Below are positions 1-8,436 of a DNA stretch of 55,936 bases, one piece after another. Within the stretch, counting starts at the first letter, position 1. Every line of letters begins with the position of its first letter. The notes beneath the pieces were generated by a model that had not been told where the DNA came from, ran no database searches, and worked only from the letters and a program-made list of their open reading frames with translations. The stretch spans positions 1 to 55,936 of the forward strand of contig JAGWBP010000008.1 of assembly GCA_021295835.1 (NCBI GenBank), in the 5' to 3' direction. Source of the stretch: Gemmatimonadota bacterium. Lineage in GTDB: Bacteria > Gemmatimonadota > Gemmatimonadetes > Longimicrobiales > Gaopeijiaceae. The position numbers and the translations under genes were made by a program.

Positions 1-360
1 CGGCTCAGCGCTTCAACCCGCGCCGAAAAAAATCCCGCTCGACGGTGAGCTCTCCGATCTTCGCGTGCAGGTCGTGGATCTTCGCCTCATGCTCCTTGGC
101 GAGCTTCCCCCTCCCGCCCTTGGCGAACACCTCCGGCACGGCGTCGAACAGCTGCCGCTTCCAGGCGCGCACCTGGTTCGGATGAAGCTCATGCCGCGCG
201 GCGATCGCCTGCATGCTGTCCCGCTCCTGAAGCGCCTCCAGCGCCACACGGGCCTTGAACTCCGCCGTGAATCGTCGTCTCCTCCTGGCCATCTCGGTGC
301 CTCCTGTTCCATAGTGGAGTCCACCTTAACGACCTGTCCAATAAACCGGGACCACCTCAG
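1..360 (-). mobile_element. Partial IS3-family insertion sequence, orfA end
   Basis: The block contains the complete first transposase frame, on the minus strand. Upstream of it is a terminal sequence which, read on the minus strand from about position 360, begins TGAGGTGGTCCCGGTTTATT; I recognise this style of terminus from IS3-family elements. The second frame (orfB, DDE integrase) and the other end would lie to the left of the window, so target-site duplication cannot be checked. The boundary near 360 is inferred from where the IS-like terminus stops. Confidence 0.6.
5..292 (-). CDS. IS3-family transposase OrfA (HTH protein)
   Basis: Complete 95-residue OrfA-type transposase subunit. The N-terminal half (RRRRRFTAEFKARVALEALQ and the following HELHPNQVRAWKRQL) is the helix-turn-helix that recognises the IS ends. 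The C-terminal half (KEHEAKIHDLHAKIGELTVE) has the heptad pattern of the IS3 leucine zipper. The ATG at 290-292 has an AGGAGG seven bases upstream. In this family OrfA is followed by OrfB, often joined by a -1 programmed frameshift; OrfB is cut off by the window edge, so activity cannot be judged. Confidence 0.85.
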   Translation of the reverse strand: MARRRRRFTAEFKARVALEALQERDSMQAIAARHELHPNQVRAWKRQLFDAVPEVFAKGGRGKLAKEHEAKIHDLHAKIGELTVERDFFRRGLKR

Positions 361-629
361 GGTTCCGCTCCCCCGGACGCTCCGCACACACGGGCACCGG
401 GCCAGTTAGCGACAAAAGCGTTTCCGCGCAGGTTAAAGGCACAGCGGAGAAAAGCCCCGCCTATTCACCCGGACTGTTGCGCGGAACCGGTCGGCAACCG
501 GGACGAGCAGGTCGTAGGCCACGTAGCTCTCTCGGGGCTGACCCCGCGCCTGGATACCTGATACGTTGTTCCCTATGACCCAGAGCGCCGCGATCCAGGC
601 CGTAGCATGTCGGTAGCATCGGTGCGCCC

Positions 630-1538
630 ATGAGCGCGCCCGCCCTTTCGCCAAGGCAGGATCTCGCCCGTGAGCTGGAGCGCCCGGATGGGGAGATCCA
701 CCTCGCCCGCGCCGCCCTCCTCGTGGCGCGGGAGGAGTATCCGCAGTTGCCGATCGAGCACTACCTGCTCCGCCTCGACCTGCTGGCAGCCGAGACGCTG
801 GACCGCCTCGGAGTAGAGCGAATGCCGACGGTGGTGCTCGAGGAGGCGAAGAGACGCCTATTCGCGATCGGCGGCCTGCGCGGAAACCAGGACGAGCCCC
901 ACGATCCCCGCAACTGCTACCTGAACGATGTGCTCGACCGCAGGGTGGGCACGTCTCTAACGCTTGGGATCGTGCTGCTGGAGGTGGGGTGGCGCCTCGG
1001 GCTGCCACTTGAGGGCGTCAGCGTTCCGGGGCACTTCCTGGTGAGGTTCTGCGGCGAGGCGGTGTCCTTCCTGATCGACCCGTTCCACGGCGGCGCGATA
1101 AGGAGCAGGGACGAGGTGCGACGGGTTCTCGGCCGTCGACCGACCCGCCGTGGTCGGGAGGAGGCGACGGAAGCCTGGCAACGCTCCGACGAGGGTGCCG
1201 ACAAACCGAACATCCGCCCTGACTGCGACTTCCGGGCCTGCACGAGGCGCGAGATGGCGCTTCGGCTCCTCCTGCACCTGAAGGGGGTGTACCTACGTGC
1301 GGGCGACGGCGACCGGGCGCTGGCGGCGGTGGAACGGATTCTGCTCGTATGCCCCACCTCGAGGCGGCAGATTCGCGACCGAGGTCGTCTGCTCGCCAGC
1401 CTCGGGCGTGCCGAGGAGGCCGTGGCGCAGTTGGAGGCCTACCTGGCCTTTGCGCCCAACGCTGCGGACGCGGAGCGGATCGAGGAGCTGCTGCGCACGC
1501 TCAGGGCGGGGCGCGTGCCCGGGCCGGAGAGTGGATGA
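630..1538 (+). CDS. SirB1-like transglutaminase-fold protein with TPR tail
   Basis: 302 residues. The middle (about 95-150) carries the SirB1/transglutaminase-like family signature: NCYLNDVLDRRVGTSLTLGI followed by a GLPLEGVSVPGHFLVR stretch. The C-terminal third (about 210-290) is helical with tetratricopeptide-like repeats (LRAGDGDRALAAVERIL and LGRAEEAVAQLEAYLAFAP). Members of this family are widespread and their biochemical role is poorly defined, so no substrate is proposed. The ATG has only a weak ribosome-binding site. The stop overlaps the start of the next gene as ATGA at 1535-1538, so the two are probably translationally coupled. Confidence 0.8.
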   Translation: MSAPALSPRQDLARELERPDGEIHLARAALLVAREEYPQLPIEHYLLRLDLLAAETLDRLGVERMPTVVLEEAKRRLFAIGGLRGNQDEPHDPRNCYLNDVLDRRVGTSLTLGIVLLEVGWRLGLPLEGVSVPGHFLVRFCGEAVSFLIDPFHGGAIRSRDEVRRVLGRRPTRRGREEATEAWQRSDEGADKPNIRPDCDFRACTRREMALRLLLHLKGVYLRAGDGDRALAAVERILLVCPTSRRQIRDRGRLLASLGRAEEAVAQLEAYLAFAPNAADAERIEELLRTLRAGRVPGPESG

Positions 1539-2680
1539 GGACACTCTTCGAGCTCCTGTCGCAGGAGGGCGCGGAGGCCGGGGGACGATCCGGGGAAGCT
1601 CCTGCGGGCTTTGGCGACCCGGATGGCGAGTACCGTGCGGCCACTTTGGGGTGTGGCGTCGTATACCGACGCGATCGCCGGCTGCTCCGAGTATACGGAC
1701 GAGCACCCCGACGCATGCTGAATGGGATCGTCACCAACGCGGTAGCCGATCCGCCCGTACCCGTCGTGGCTGTGCGCGACAACGGGGGGGGCGATGAAGG
1801 CGACCCGGAGGCGAAGGGAGAGCGGGGCGCAGCCATTCTCGAAGGGGACGCTTCGTACGGGACCATGCTCAGGCGGAAGGGCCGCATGGTTACCGACCTG
1901 GTTGCGCTCTGGCTGGGTGCCGACGAAGACGCCGGAATCGGGTTGGAGGTGGCGGCGGCGGCCGCCGAGGCGGTCGGGGAGCGGCTGGTTCGCTACCTGC
2001 CCCCACGCTTCGCCCGCTTCGAGGATCTCGACGACCGGGTGGCGCTGCTCTCGGTGGTGGGGAGCTGCGCCCAGGATGCCGTGGCGAAGACATGCGGAAG
2101 AGCGCCCGCGTCCGGGCTGGTGGTGCTCGGCGGCGGCCCTCTTGCCGGTGGCGCCGTCGTCGCCCGCGGCCTCGAGCAGATCCCCTCCTGGAACATCTGG
2201 GCGCCTGCGGACTCGGCTGCCAGATGGTGGCGTCGCCTGCGCGAGCAGGGGGGGTGCGCACCCGTGGGCACCGAGGTGTGGCGCACGCTCCGGATCGAGG
2301 CGGGGTACCCGGCCTTCGGGGTGGATATGGACGATACCACGATCCCGATCGAGGCGGGTCTTGGGGACCGGGCATTCGACCACGAGAAGGGGTGCTACAC
2401 CGGCCAGGAGGTGATCGTGCGCCTGCGCGACCGGGGGCGCGTAAACTGGCACCTCAGGCGGCTCCGCTTCGGGGACACCTTGCCGCTGTCTGGTCAGGAG
2501 CTCTTTCGGCCGGGGGTCGAGAAGTCGCGGGGCCGGGTTACGTCGGCGGCTCGCTCACCCCGTTTGGGCGAGGTGGTGGGACTGGGGTACGTGCGCCGGG
2601 AGGTCGAGCCCCCCGCCGAGCTCCGGCTCGGGAGCGGGGAGGGGCCGCCGGTTTCGGTGGAGGAGCGCGGCCCCGACTAG
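1535..2680 (+). CDS. ygfZ: YgfZ/GcvT-like folate-binding protein
   Basis: 381 residues from the ATG at 1535, chosen because it overlaps the preceding stop (ATGA) and removes an implausible Arg/Gly-rich leader. The diagnostic YgfZ motif KGCYTGQE is at residues 285-292, with the conserved Cys287, and is followed by the expected RLRDRGRVNWHLR strand. The N-terminal part is more divergent than usual but has the GcvT-type barrel pattern. YgfZ proteins bind tetrahydrofolate and help maintain or assemble certain Fe-S enzymes, including MiaB-type radical SAM proteins; that role is family knowledge. It forms a two-gene unit with the SirB1-like gene. Confidence 0.8.
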   Translation: MRTLFELLSQEGAEAGGRSGEAPAGFGDPDGEYRAATLGCGVVYRRDRRLLRVYGRAPRRMLNGIVTNAVADPPVPVVAVRDNGGGDEGDPEAKGERGAAILEGDASYGTMLRRKGRMVTDLVALWLGADEDAGIGLEVAAAAAEAVGERLVRYLPPRFARFEDLDDRVALLSVVGSCAQDAVAKTCGRAPASGLVVLGGGPLAGGAVVARGLEQIPSWNIWAPADSAARWWRRLREQGGCAPVGTEVWRTLRIEAGYPAFGVDMDDTTIPIEAGLGDRAFDHEKGCYTGQEVIVRLRDRGRVNWHLRRLRFGDTLPLSGQELFRPGVEKSRGRVTSAARSPRLGEVVGLGYVRREVEPPAELRLGSGEGPPVSVEERGPD

Positions 2681-2847
2681 CAGCCTGTGGACGGACATCC
2701 CAGTCCGCAATTCCCGTACCCGCGGCTACACCTGCTCCCGACACCAGCTCTTGCCGCAGCCCATCCGGCAGGGCACTATACCATAGGCTGCCAGCTTCCC
2801 TCGGGCCCCTGCGAAGACACGCCCCGACCATTGCATGGAGGAGTCAC

Positions 2848-5415
2848 ATGCCGCGCACCGCACCCCGCATCGCATCGACCGTCGGGCTGTTGGCCCTCGC
2901 CGCAGTCCTCGCCTGGGCGGCCGGATGCGAAGACCCGCCCCCGCCGCTGCCGCCTAACCAGTACCCGTACGCCAGCACCCCAATTCCATCGATCGCGAGC
3001 TACATTGGCGAGACGGTCACGGTCCGCCTCTCCGAGCACTTCACCGATCCCGAAGGGGACGCCCTCGCCTACTCTGCGACCTCTTCCGACACCGAGGTCG
3101 TCACGGTCACCGTCACGGGCAGCGAGATGGATGTCGTCCCCGAGGGCAAGGGCGAAGCTACGATCACGGTCAAGGCGGCGGACGCCGAGGGCCTCGAGGC
3201 GGATCACGAGGTATCGGTGGCGGTCGGCAATAGGCCGCCGACGCTGGTCGACTCGATCCCCTCGCTAGAACGCTACATCGGACAGGTCGCCGCCTTCTAC
3301 CTCCCCGATCACTTCCAGGATCTGGACGGCGACGCCGTCACCTTCGAGGCCACCTCCTCGGACGAGACGATCCTCACCGCCGAGTTGAACGAGGAGGACA
3401 CCCTAGTCCTGGAGGCGACGGGCAGGGGCACGGCGCAGATCCTCGTCTGGGCGACCGACAGCGACAGCGCCAGCTCGTACCAGGAGGTGCCCGCTCTAGT
3501 CACCCCGATTCCAGAGTGGCGCCTCCTCGAGTTCGTCTACGAGGCGGCGGGCGGGGGAGACTGGACGAGGAGCGACAACTGGGGCACGGACGCCGATCTG
3601 GACACCTGGTACGGCATCGAGGTGGACAACGAGGGGAACGTGGTCGCGATCACCCTTTCAGACAACAACCTGGTCGGCAGAATCGCCCCCCAGTTGGGTG
3701 CGCTCGAGTACCTGGAGCGACTTGACCTGGAGTCAAACGCCCTCTCCGGCGAGCTACCGGTCTCCATCTCGACGCAGCCGCTCACCGAGCTCCGTATCTC
3801 GGGCAACGCCGATCTCACCGCCGAGCTCGGGGACGACTTCCGGGACCTCCGCGACCTGGAGGCCTTTATGGCGGGAGGCACCGAGGTCTGCGCCCCGAAC
3901 ACCAGCGTCTTCGCGGGTTGGCTCGAGCGCATTCCGGAGCGGAGGGTGAAGGTGTGTGATCCGGTTGAGCCCGGCGCCTATCTCGTCCAGGTGGTTCAGT
4001 CGCTCGAGGACACGGCGGCGGTGCCGCTCGTCGCCGACAAGATGGCCACCCTCCGTGTCTTCGTGACCTCGGAGTACTCGACGCACGAGACGATCCCGCC
4101 TGCGAAGGCGTACCTCTACGCCAACGGCGAGGAGCTCGGGTCGATCGACATCCCGGCGAACGAGGAGTCAATCCCGACCTATATCGACGAGGGATTGTCG
4201 GAGCTCTCGGGGAATGTCGACATCTCGGCCGACTTCATTCAGCCGGGTCTGGAGATGTACATCCAAGTCGATCCAGAGGGGACGCTGGACGAGGAGCTGG
4301 GCGTCGCGAAACGGATCCCCGAGGAGGACTACATCGAGTATACGGTGTACCAGCTTTCCACCTTCGAGCTGACCATCATACCCTTCCTCTGGGAGGACGA
4401 CCCCGACTCGGCGATCCTGGACTATGTGGCGGAGATGGCGGAGGATGAGGAGGAAGACGCCCGACTTCACGCGACTTTCGACCTGCTGCCCATGGACAAG
4501 CTCGACGTGGACGCCTTCAAGGCGACCGAGTCCTCCTCCAACTGTGCCCACACCCTGCTTGGCGAGACCAACGCCATACGACTCTCCGACGGGGGCGATG
4601 GCTACTACCAGGGACAGATGAGCGGGCGCGTCACCTGCGCCGCGGGCGTGGCGTGGCTGAACCACAAGGCCAGCTTCTCAGTTCCCTACGGAGTCACAAT
4701 CGCCCACGAGCTCGGACACAACCTGAACTTGCGCCACGCTCCATGCAACGACCCAGCCGACCCCGACCCGAGCTTCCCACAGGAGGACGGCTCCATAGGG
4801 AATTACGGGTGGAGCTTCCGGGTGGACTCCGTGCGCGACAAGGACGACTACTACGACGTGATGGGCTACTGCAGTCCGAACTGGATCAGCGGCTACTTCT
4901 TCGACAAGGCGGCCCGCTACCGCCGGTCCCGTGGCAGCATGTACATGCCGCCGAGCTCGTCTCCGGTGCAGTCCCTCCTCCTCTGGGGTGGCCTGGACGA
5001 GGAGGGGAGGCCATACCTGAGGCCGTCCTTCGTGATGGAATTGACTTCGGAGCTGCCGCACTCCGACGGCGACCACCAGTTGGTCGGGCAAGCCGAGGAC
5101 GGGGAGATCCTCTTCGCGCTCAGCTTCGACATGCCGGAGGTAGCCGACCTGCCGGGCAAGGCGTCGGTATTCACCTACGCTCTGCCGGTCGAGGGGGCGT
5201 GGGCGGCGACGCTCGCGAAGATCACGCTGGTGGGACCGGGCGGCGTGGCTACGCTCGACCAGGACTCGGACGCCGCGATGACGATCGCTCGCGCCGGGAA
5301 GGACGGCCCGATCCACGCATTCTGGGACGGGTGGCGAGAGTCCGTGCCCGAGCGGCCCCAACTGGTGCTGCTCCGGAGTAGCGGGATTCCCGGACCGGAG
5401 GAGTGGGCGCGGTAG
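2848..5415 (+). CDS. Secreted lipoprotein: Ig-like + LRR + metzincin-type protease
   Basis: 855 residues from the ATG at 2848, preceded by GGAGGAG. Residues 1-27 form a lipoprotein signal peptide ending LAWAAGC (Cys27). Two cadherin/Ig-like repeats follow (about 35-215, each with a DPEGDALAYSATSSD-like motif). Next is a short LRR block (about 220-330) opening with the aromatic motif GGGDWTRSDNWGTD. The C-terminal half is a zinc protease: HELGHNLNLRH at 620-630 is a metzincin-type HExxHxxxxxH site, though position 8 is Asn rather than the usual Gly, and a DVMGYC Met-turn has its Met at 672. It is probably an outer-membrane-anchored surface protease. The substrate is unknown. It is a paralogue of the giant gene at 10700-17410, with the same 52-residue spacing from the first His to the Met. 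Confidence 0.8.
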   Translation: MPRTAPRIASTVGLLALAAVLAWAAGCEDPPPPLPPNQYPYASTPIPSIASYIGETVTVRLSEHFTDPEGDALAYSATSSDTEVVTVTVTGSEMDVVPEGKGEATITVKAADAEGLEADHEVSVAVGNRPPTLVDSIPSLERYIGQVAAFYLPDHFQDLDGDAVTFEATSSDETILTAELNEEDTLVLEATGRGTAQILVWATDSDSASSYQEVPALVTPIPEWRLLEFVYEAAGGGDWTRSDNWGTDADLDTWYGIEVDNEGNVVAITLSDNNLVGRIAPQLGALEYLERLDLESNALSGELPVSISTQPLTELRISGNADLTAELGDDFRDLRDLEAFMAGGTEVCAPNTSVFAGWLERIPERRVKVCDPVEPGAYLVQVVQSLEDTAAVPLVADKMATLRVFVTSEYSTHETIPPAKAYLYANGEELGSIDIPANEESIPTYIDEGLSELSGNVDISADFIQPGLEMYIQVDPEGTLDEELGVAKRIPEEDYIEYTVYQLSTFELTIIPFLWEDDPDSAILDYVAEMAEDEEEDARLHATFDLLPMDKLDVDAFKATESSSNCAHTLLGETNAIRLSDGGDGYYQGQMSGRVTCAAGVAWLNHKASFSVPYGVTIAHELGHNLNLRHAPCNDPADPDPSFPQEDGSIGNYGWSFRVDSVRDKDDYYDVMGYCSPNWISGYFFDKAARYRRSRGSMYMPPSSSPVQSLLLWGGLDEEGRPYLRPSFVMELTSELPHSDGDHQLVGQAEDGEILFALSFDMPEVADLPGKASVFTYALPVEGAWAATLAKITLVGPGGVATLDQDSDAAMTIARAGKDGPIHAFWDGWRESVPERPQLVLLRSSGIPGPEEWAR

Positions 5416-5442
5416 GATATCCCCGAGGCCATCCCCACGCCC

Positions 5443-5754
5443 GTGCAGAGGACACCGGAGGGAGAGGCCCGCAGGGGGCTAGCCCGGCTGAGGCGGGCGA
5501 TTGAGAAGGCCCGCCGCGAGGTGCGAGGACTCCGCGCGGCGCTGGCCCAGGCCGAAGCCGATGGCTTTCCTGGCGACGACTACGCCGAGATGGATCGTCA
5601 CCTTGCCGCCGCCGCCGAGCTGGTCCTGCGCGAGGCGTCACGCCAGCAGGCCAAGGTGCTTCGGGCAGGGGGGATCGCTCCGAGCGGAGTGCGGAGTCGC
5701 GGCGGTCCTGCACCGCTTGCCACGGAGGGAGGCGTCGGAGACGAGGAGCAATGA
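5443..5754 (+). CDS. Small charged coiled-coil protein of unknown function
   Basis: 103 residues from a GTG. Residues 5-70 are strongly helical, rich in Arg, Glu and Ala, with a heptad-like pattern (LARLRRAIEKARREVRGLRA); the C-terminal 35 residues are Gly/Pro-rich and probably disordered. No family is recognised. The case for a real gene is positional: it begins 27 bases after the protease stop, and its own stop overlaps the LuxE-like start as ATGA at 5751-5754, which suggests translational coupling. It may be an accessory subunit of the LuxE/LuxC pair, but that is inference. Confidence 0.5.
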   Translation: MQRTPEGEARRGLARLRRAIEKARREVRGLRAALAQAEADGFPGDDYAEMDRHLAAAAELVLREASRQQAKVLRAGGIAPSGVRSRGGPAPLATEGGVGDEEQ

Positions 5755-6860
5755 CAGCGGCCACCACCGCGGCGATGGCCGCCATGGTGGCCGAGCTGGG
5801 CGAGATCCTCTCTGGGTGGACGGGTAGCAACGGCGACTCCAGCGCTGCCTCCCGCCTGGGCGACGACTCGGCATTCGACCGCCTCGCGATGAGGGTGCAC
5901 GAGGCCCAGCGCGACGCCAACCCGACGCTTCGGCGCTACTGGGAGCTCGTCGAGGATCAGGAGCCGACGACCTGGGCGGAGGTGCCTCCGGTCCCCACCT
6001 CCGCCTTCCGCGATGTCGCCATTGTCTCGGGGCGGGCGGAGCGGGTATTTCGCACGAGCGGGACGACCGGAGGCTCGGAGCGGAGGGGAGAACACCATGT
6101 GGCGAGCGTCGCGCTCTACCGCGCGGCGGCACGGCCGGGGTATCGGCGCCACCTGCTTGGCCAGGTGAGCTCCCTGAGGCTCGTCTCCCTGATCCCGCGT
6201 CCGGACCGAGCCCCCGACTCCTCGCTCTCGGCGATGGCGGGCTTCATCGCCGCCGAGCCTGAGATCGTCGACTCGATCTGGACTCTGGACGCCGACCAGG
6301 GGATCGATGTTGCAGGCGTCCGCCGGGCCGCCGAGAATGGCCAGCCGGTCCTGCTCCTGGCCACTGCCTTCTCGCTGGTACACCTCCTGGACGAGCTAGG
6401 CGACGAGCACGCTCCTCTGTCCAGGGGGTCCCGCCTCATGGAGACGGGCGGCTTCAAGGGACGGGTCAGCGAAGTCAGGCGAGGCGACCTCTACCGGCGC
6501 GCTGGCCGCTCGCTCGACCTGGATCAGTCGCAGATCGTGAACGAGTACGGCATGACCGAGCTGCTCTCGCAGGCCTATGACGGCGTCGCGGGCAAGGCGC
6601 CGCCACTCGCCGACCGCTGCCACCGCTTTCCGCCCTGGGTACGCACGTCGGCGCTCGACCCGGCCACGCTGGCACCGCTGCCGAATGGCGAGCCCGGTCT
6701 CCTGGCGCACTTCGACCTGGCCAACGCAGCCTCGGTCTGTCCCATCCTCACCGAGGACCTGGGCTGCGTGCTCCCGGGCCGAGGAGTGCGCCTTCTCGGA
6801 CGGGCGCCGGGCGCGCCGCCGCGTGGCTGCTCGCTTCCGGCGGAGCGGTTCCTCACCTAG
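5751..6860 (+). CDS. LuxE-family acyl-protein synthetase
   Basis: 369 residues. It belongs to the acyl-protein synthetase (LuxE) branch of the adenylate-forming enzymes. The nucleotide-binding motif RTSGTTG is at residues 101-107, and NEYGMTELLSQAYD in the second half matches the conserved adenylation YGxTE motif. The C-terminus has RGCSLPAERFLT with Cys360, corresponding by position to the cysteine near the C-terminus of LuxE that carries the acyl group. LuxE activates a fatty acid with ATP and passes the acyl group to LuxC. A LuxC-type reductase follows directly, but no luciferase or LuxD lies in the window, so light production is not implied; a role in making an aldehyde or alcohol is more likely. 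Confidence 0.8.
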   Translation: MTAATTAAMAAMVAELGEILSGWTGSNGDSSAASRLGDDSAFDRLAMRVHEAQRDANPTLRRYWELVEDQEPTTWAEVPPVPTSAFRDVAIVSGRAERVFRTSGTTGGSERRGEHHVASVALYRAAARPGYRRHLLGQVSSLRLVSLIPRPDRAPDSSLSAMAGFIAAEPEIVDSIWTLDADQGIDVAGVRRAAENGQPVLLLATAFSLVHLLDELGDEHAPLSRGSRLMETGGFKGRVSEVRRGDLYRRAGRSLDLDQSQIVNEYGMTELLSQAYDGVAGKAPPLADRCHRFPPWVRTSALDPATLAPLPNGEPGLLAHFDLANAASVCPILTEDLGCVLPGRGVRLLGRAPGAPPRGCSLPAERFLT

Positions 6861-6879
6861 TGGCTAGCGGCAGCCAGCC

Positions 6880-8295
6880 GTGACCGGAACGCTCAGGTCG
6901 GAGGCGCTGGTGGACGCCTGGGCACTCCCGTCGGGGACTGCACCCCCGACGGTCTTCGAACAATCACGCGTTGGAACGGTCATGCTGCGTTACCCCAAGT
7001 CCGACCTACACTTACAACGACAGATCATAGGTTCCCTCCGGCACGCTCGCCGGGCCTTGACGGCGCTCTCGAACGCAGACCTCGTGGATATTCTCGGATC
7101 GGTGGGCGAGGGGTTGTTGGGGGGACCGAACGCGGACACGATCGAGCTGATCGCCCGGGAGGCCGACCTCTCCATCCAGATGACCGCGGCGGTGCTCGAT
7201 GGCATGGCGCCTTCCTGGAGCCGGGATGGCCTGGCTCGGCTGCTCGCCTCCGATCTCGCCGCACCGCGCTCCCTGGAGTCCTTCGCCGAGGCGGGCAATC
7301 GGCGGATCCGCGCCCTGGCCCCAGGGGTAACGCTGCACTTCGGTGCCGGGTCGGTGCCCGGCCTCACCGCCACCTCGATGCTCAGGGCGCTGCTGGCGAG
7401 GTCGCCAGTGCTCGTCAAGCCCGGTGCCGGGGACATCGTGCTCACCGCGATCTTCGCCCGGGCGCTGCATCGAGCCGATCCGCGCCTCGCGGACGCTGTC
7501 GCCGTGCTCTACTGGCCTGGGGGCGCGGATGGGTGGCTGGAGTGGGAGCGTCGCGGGCTTGCCGCCGTCGACCAGGTGGTCGTATACGGGCGAAACGAGA
7601 CGATCGAGTCGATCCGTTCGCGGACGCCCGCCACGACGCGCCTAGTCGAGCACCCCGACCGCCTCGGCGTAGCGATCGTCGACCCGGCGGGCGACCCGGA
7701 CGCCGCTTCAGCCGCCGCCCGCGCAGTCGCACTCTTCGACCAGCGGGGGTGCGTCAGCACACACCTGATTCTCCTCCTGGCGGATGCGGCTGGGGCGCGG
7801 GCGTGGTGCGGGGAGCTGGCTTCACAGTTGGCCGAGCTAGGGTCCACACTGCCCCCCGGCCCCACCTCGTCGGGGGAGCTCTCGAGGCGTCACCAGCTTG
7901 CCCGTGCAGCCACGGTGCGGATCGCGGCCGGGGGCGCTAGCGGGGGCACAATCGGATACTGGGCGTCGCGCCGCGCCAGGTGGGCGGTGATAATGGGCCC
8001 AATCGACGCCTTCGCCCCGGTGGGGGGGCGAACCGCCTGGGTCGTCCCTGCTGCGGATATCGAGAGCTGTACCAGCGCTCTGGCACCGTTTCGGAGAGTG
8101 CTGCAGACGGCGGGGGTCGCTGGGGTCCGGTCGGGCGGGGAGCGCCTGTGCGAGGAGCTGGCGGCGCTCGGCGCCACCCGCATCGCTCCGCTCGCGCAGG
8201 TGCCCTTCCCAGAACCCGACTGGCTCCACGACGGTGCCCGCCCGCTAGGCGAGCTGATTCGGTGGGGAGAGGTGCGGCAGCACGGGCGTCCGTAG
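6880..8295 (+). CDS. LuxC-family acyl-CoA reductase
   Basis: 471 residues from the GTG at 6880. It belongs to the aldehyde-dehydrogenase-like LuxC family, which reduces activated fatty acyl groups to aldehydes with NADPH. Features seen are the nucleotide-binding segment LHFGAGSVPGLTATSML (about 152-168), SPVLVKPGAGD, DQVVVYGRNETIESIR (about 231-246), and the catalytic-cysteine motif FDQRGCVSTHL with Cys291. The gene starts 19 bases after the LuxE-like stop, so the two are very probably one operon producing an acyl-transfer/reduction complex. The physiological acyl substrate cannot be read from the sequence. Confidence 0.85.
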   Translation: MTGTLRSEALVDAWALPSGTAPPTVFEQSRVGTVMLRYPKSDLHLQRQIIGSLRHARRALTALSNADLVDILGSVGEGLLGGPNADTIELIAREADLSIQMTAAVLDGMAPSWSRDGLARLLASDLAAPRSLESFAEAGNRRIRALAPGVTLHFGAGSVPGLTATSMLRALLARSPVLVKPGAGDIVLTAIFARALHRADPRLADAVAVLYWPGGADGWLEWERRGLAAVDQVVVYGRNETIESIRSRTPATTRLVEHPDRLGVAIVDPAGDPDAASAAARAVALFDQRGCVSTHLILLLADAAGARAWCGELASQLAELGSTLPPGPTSSGELSRRHQLARAATVRIAAGGASGGTIGYWASRRARWAVIMGPIDAFAPVGGRTAWVVPAADIESCTSALAPFRRVLQTAGVAGVRSGGERLCEELAALGATRIAPLAQVPFPEPDWLHDGARPLGELIRWGEVRQHGRP

Positions 8296-8436
8296 GCTGG
8301 TCTGCAGATGCCCGCACCCGTTTAGCTGGCGGTCGGATGTAAGACGATATTGGGATCGATCGGATGTGCGTATGACGAGAGGCCGATCGAACGTGAAATC
8401 GTAAGACGCTAGTATTTGGGCGTGCGCCCTGACAGA

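Noticed and set aside
433..545. Minus-strand frame ending SYVAYDLLVPVADRFRATVR, at first resembling a protein C-terminus
   Set aside because: The rest of the frame is Arg/Gly/Ala-rich and antisense to the SirB1-like gene; no family is recognised and no start or ribosome-binding site fits.
2092..2847. Upstream extension of the first LRR-protease frame
   Set aside because: It overlaps ygfZ in another frame and is Arg-rich; the ATG at 2848 has a strong ribosome-binding site and a lipobox signal peptide.
5443..8295. Possible bioluminescence operon
   Set aside because: Only the LuxE and LuxC functions are present; luxA, luxB and luxD are absent, and such pairs occur in non-luminous bacteria.
8418..8429. 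GGGCG-TG-CGCCC hairpin between luxC-like and dat as a terminator
   Set aside because: The loop is only two bases and there is no T-run on either strand, so a Rho-independent terminator is not supported.
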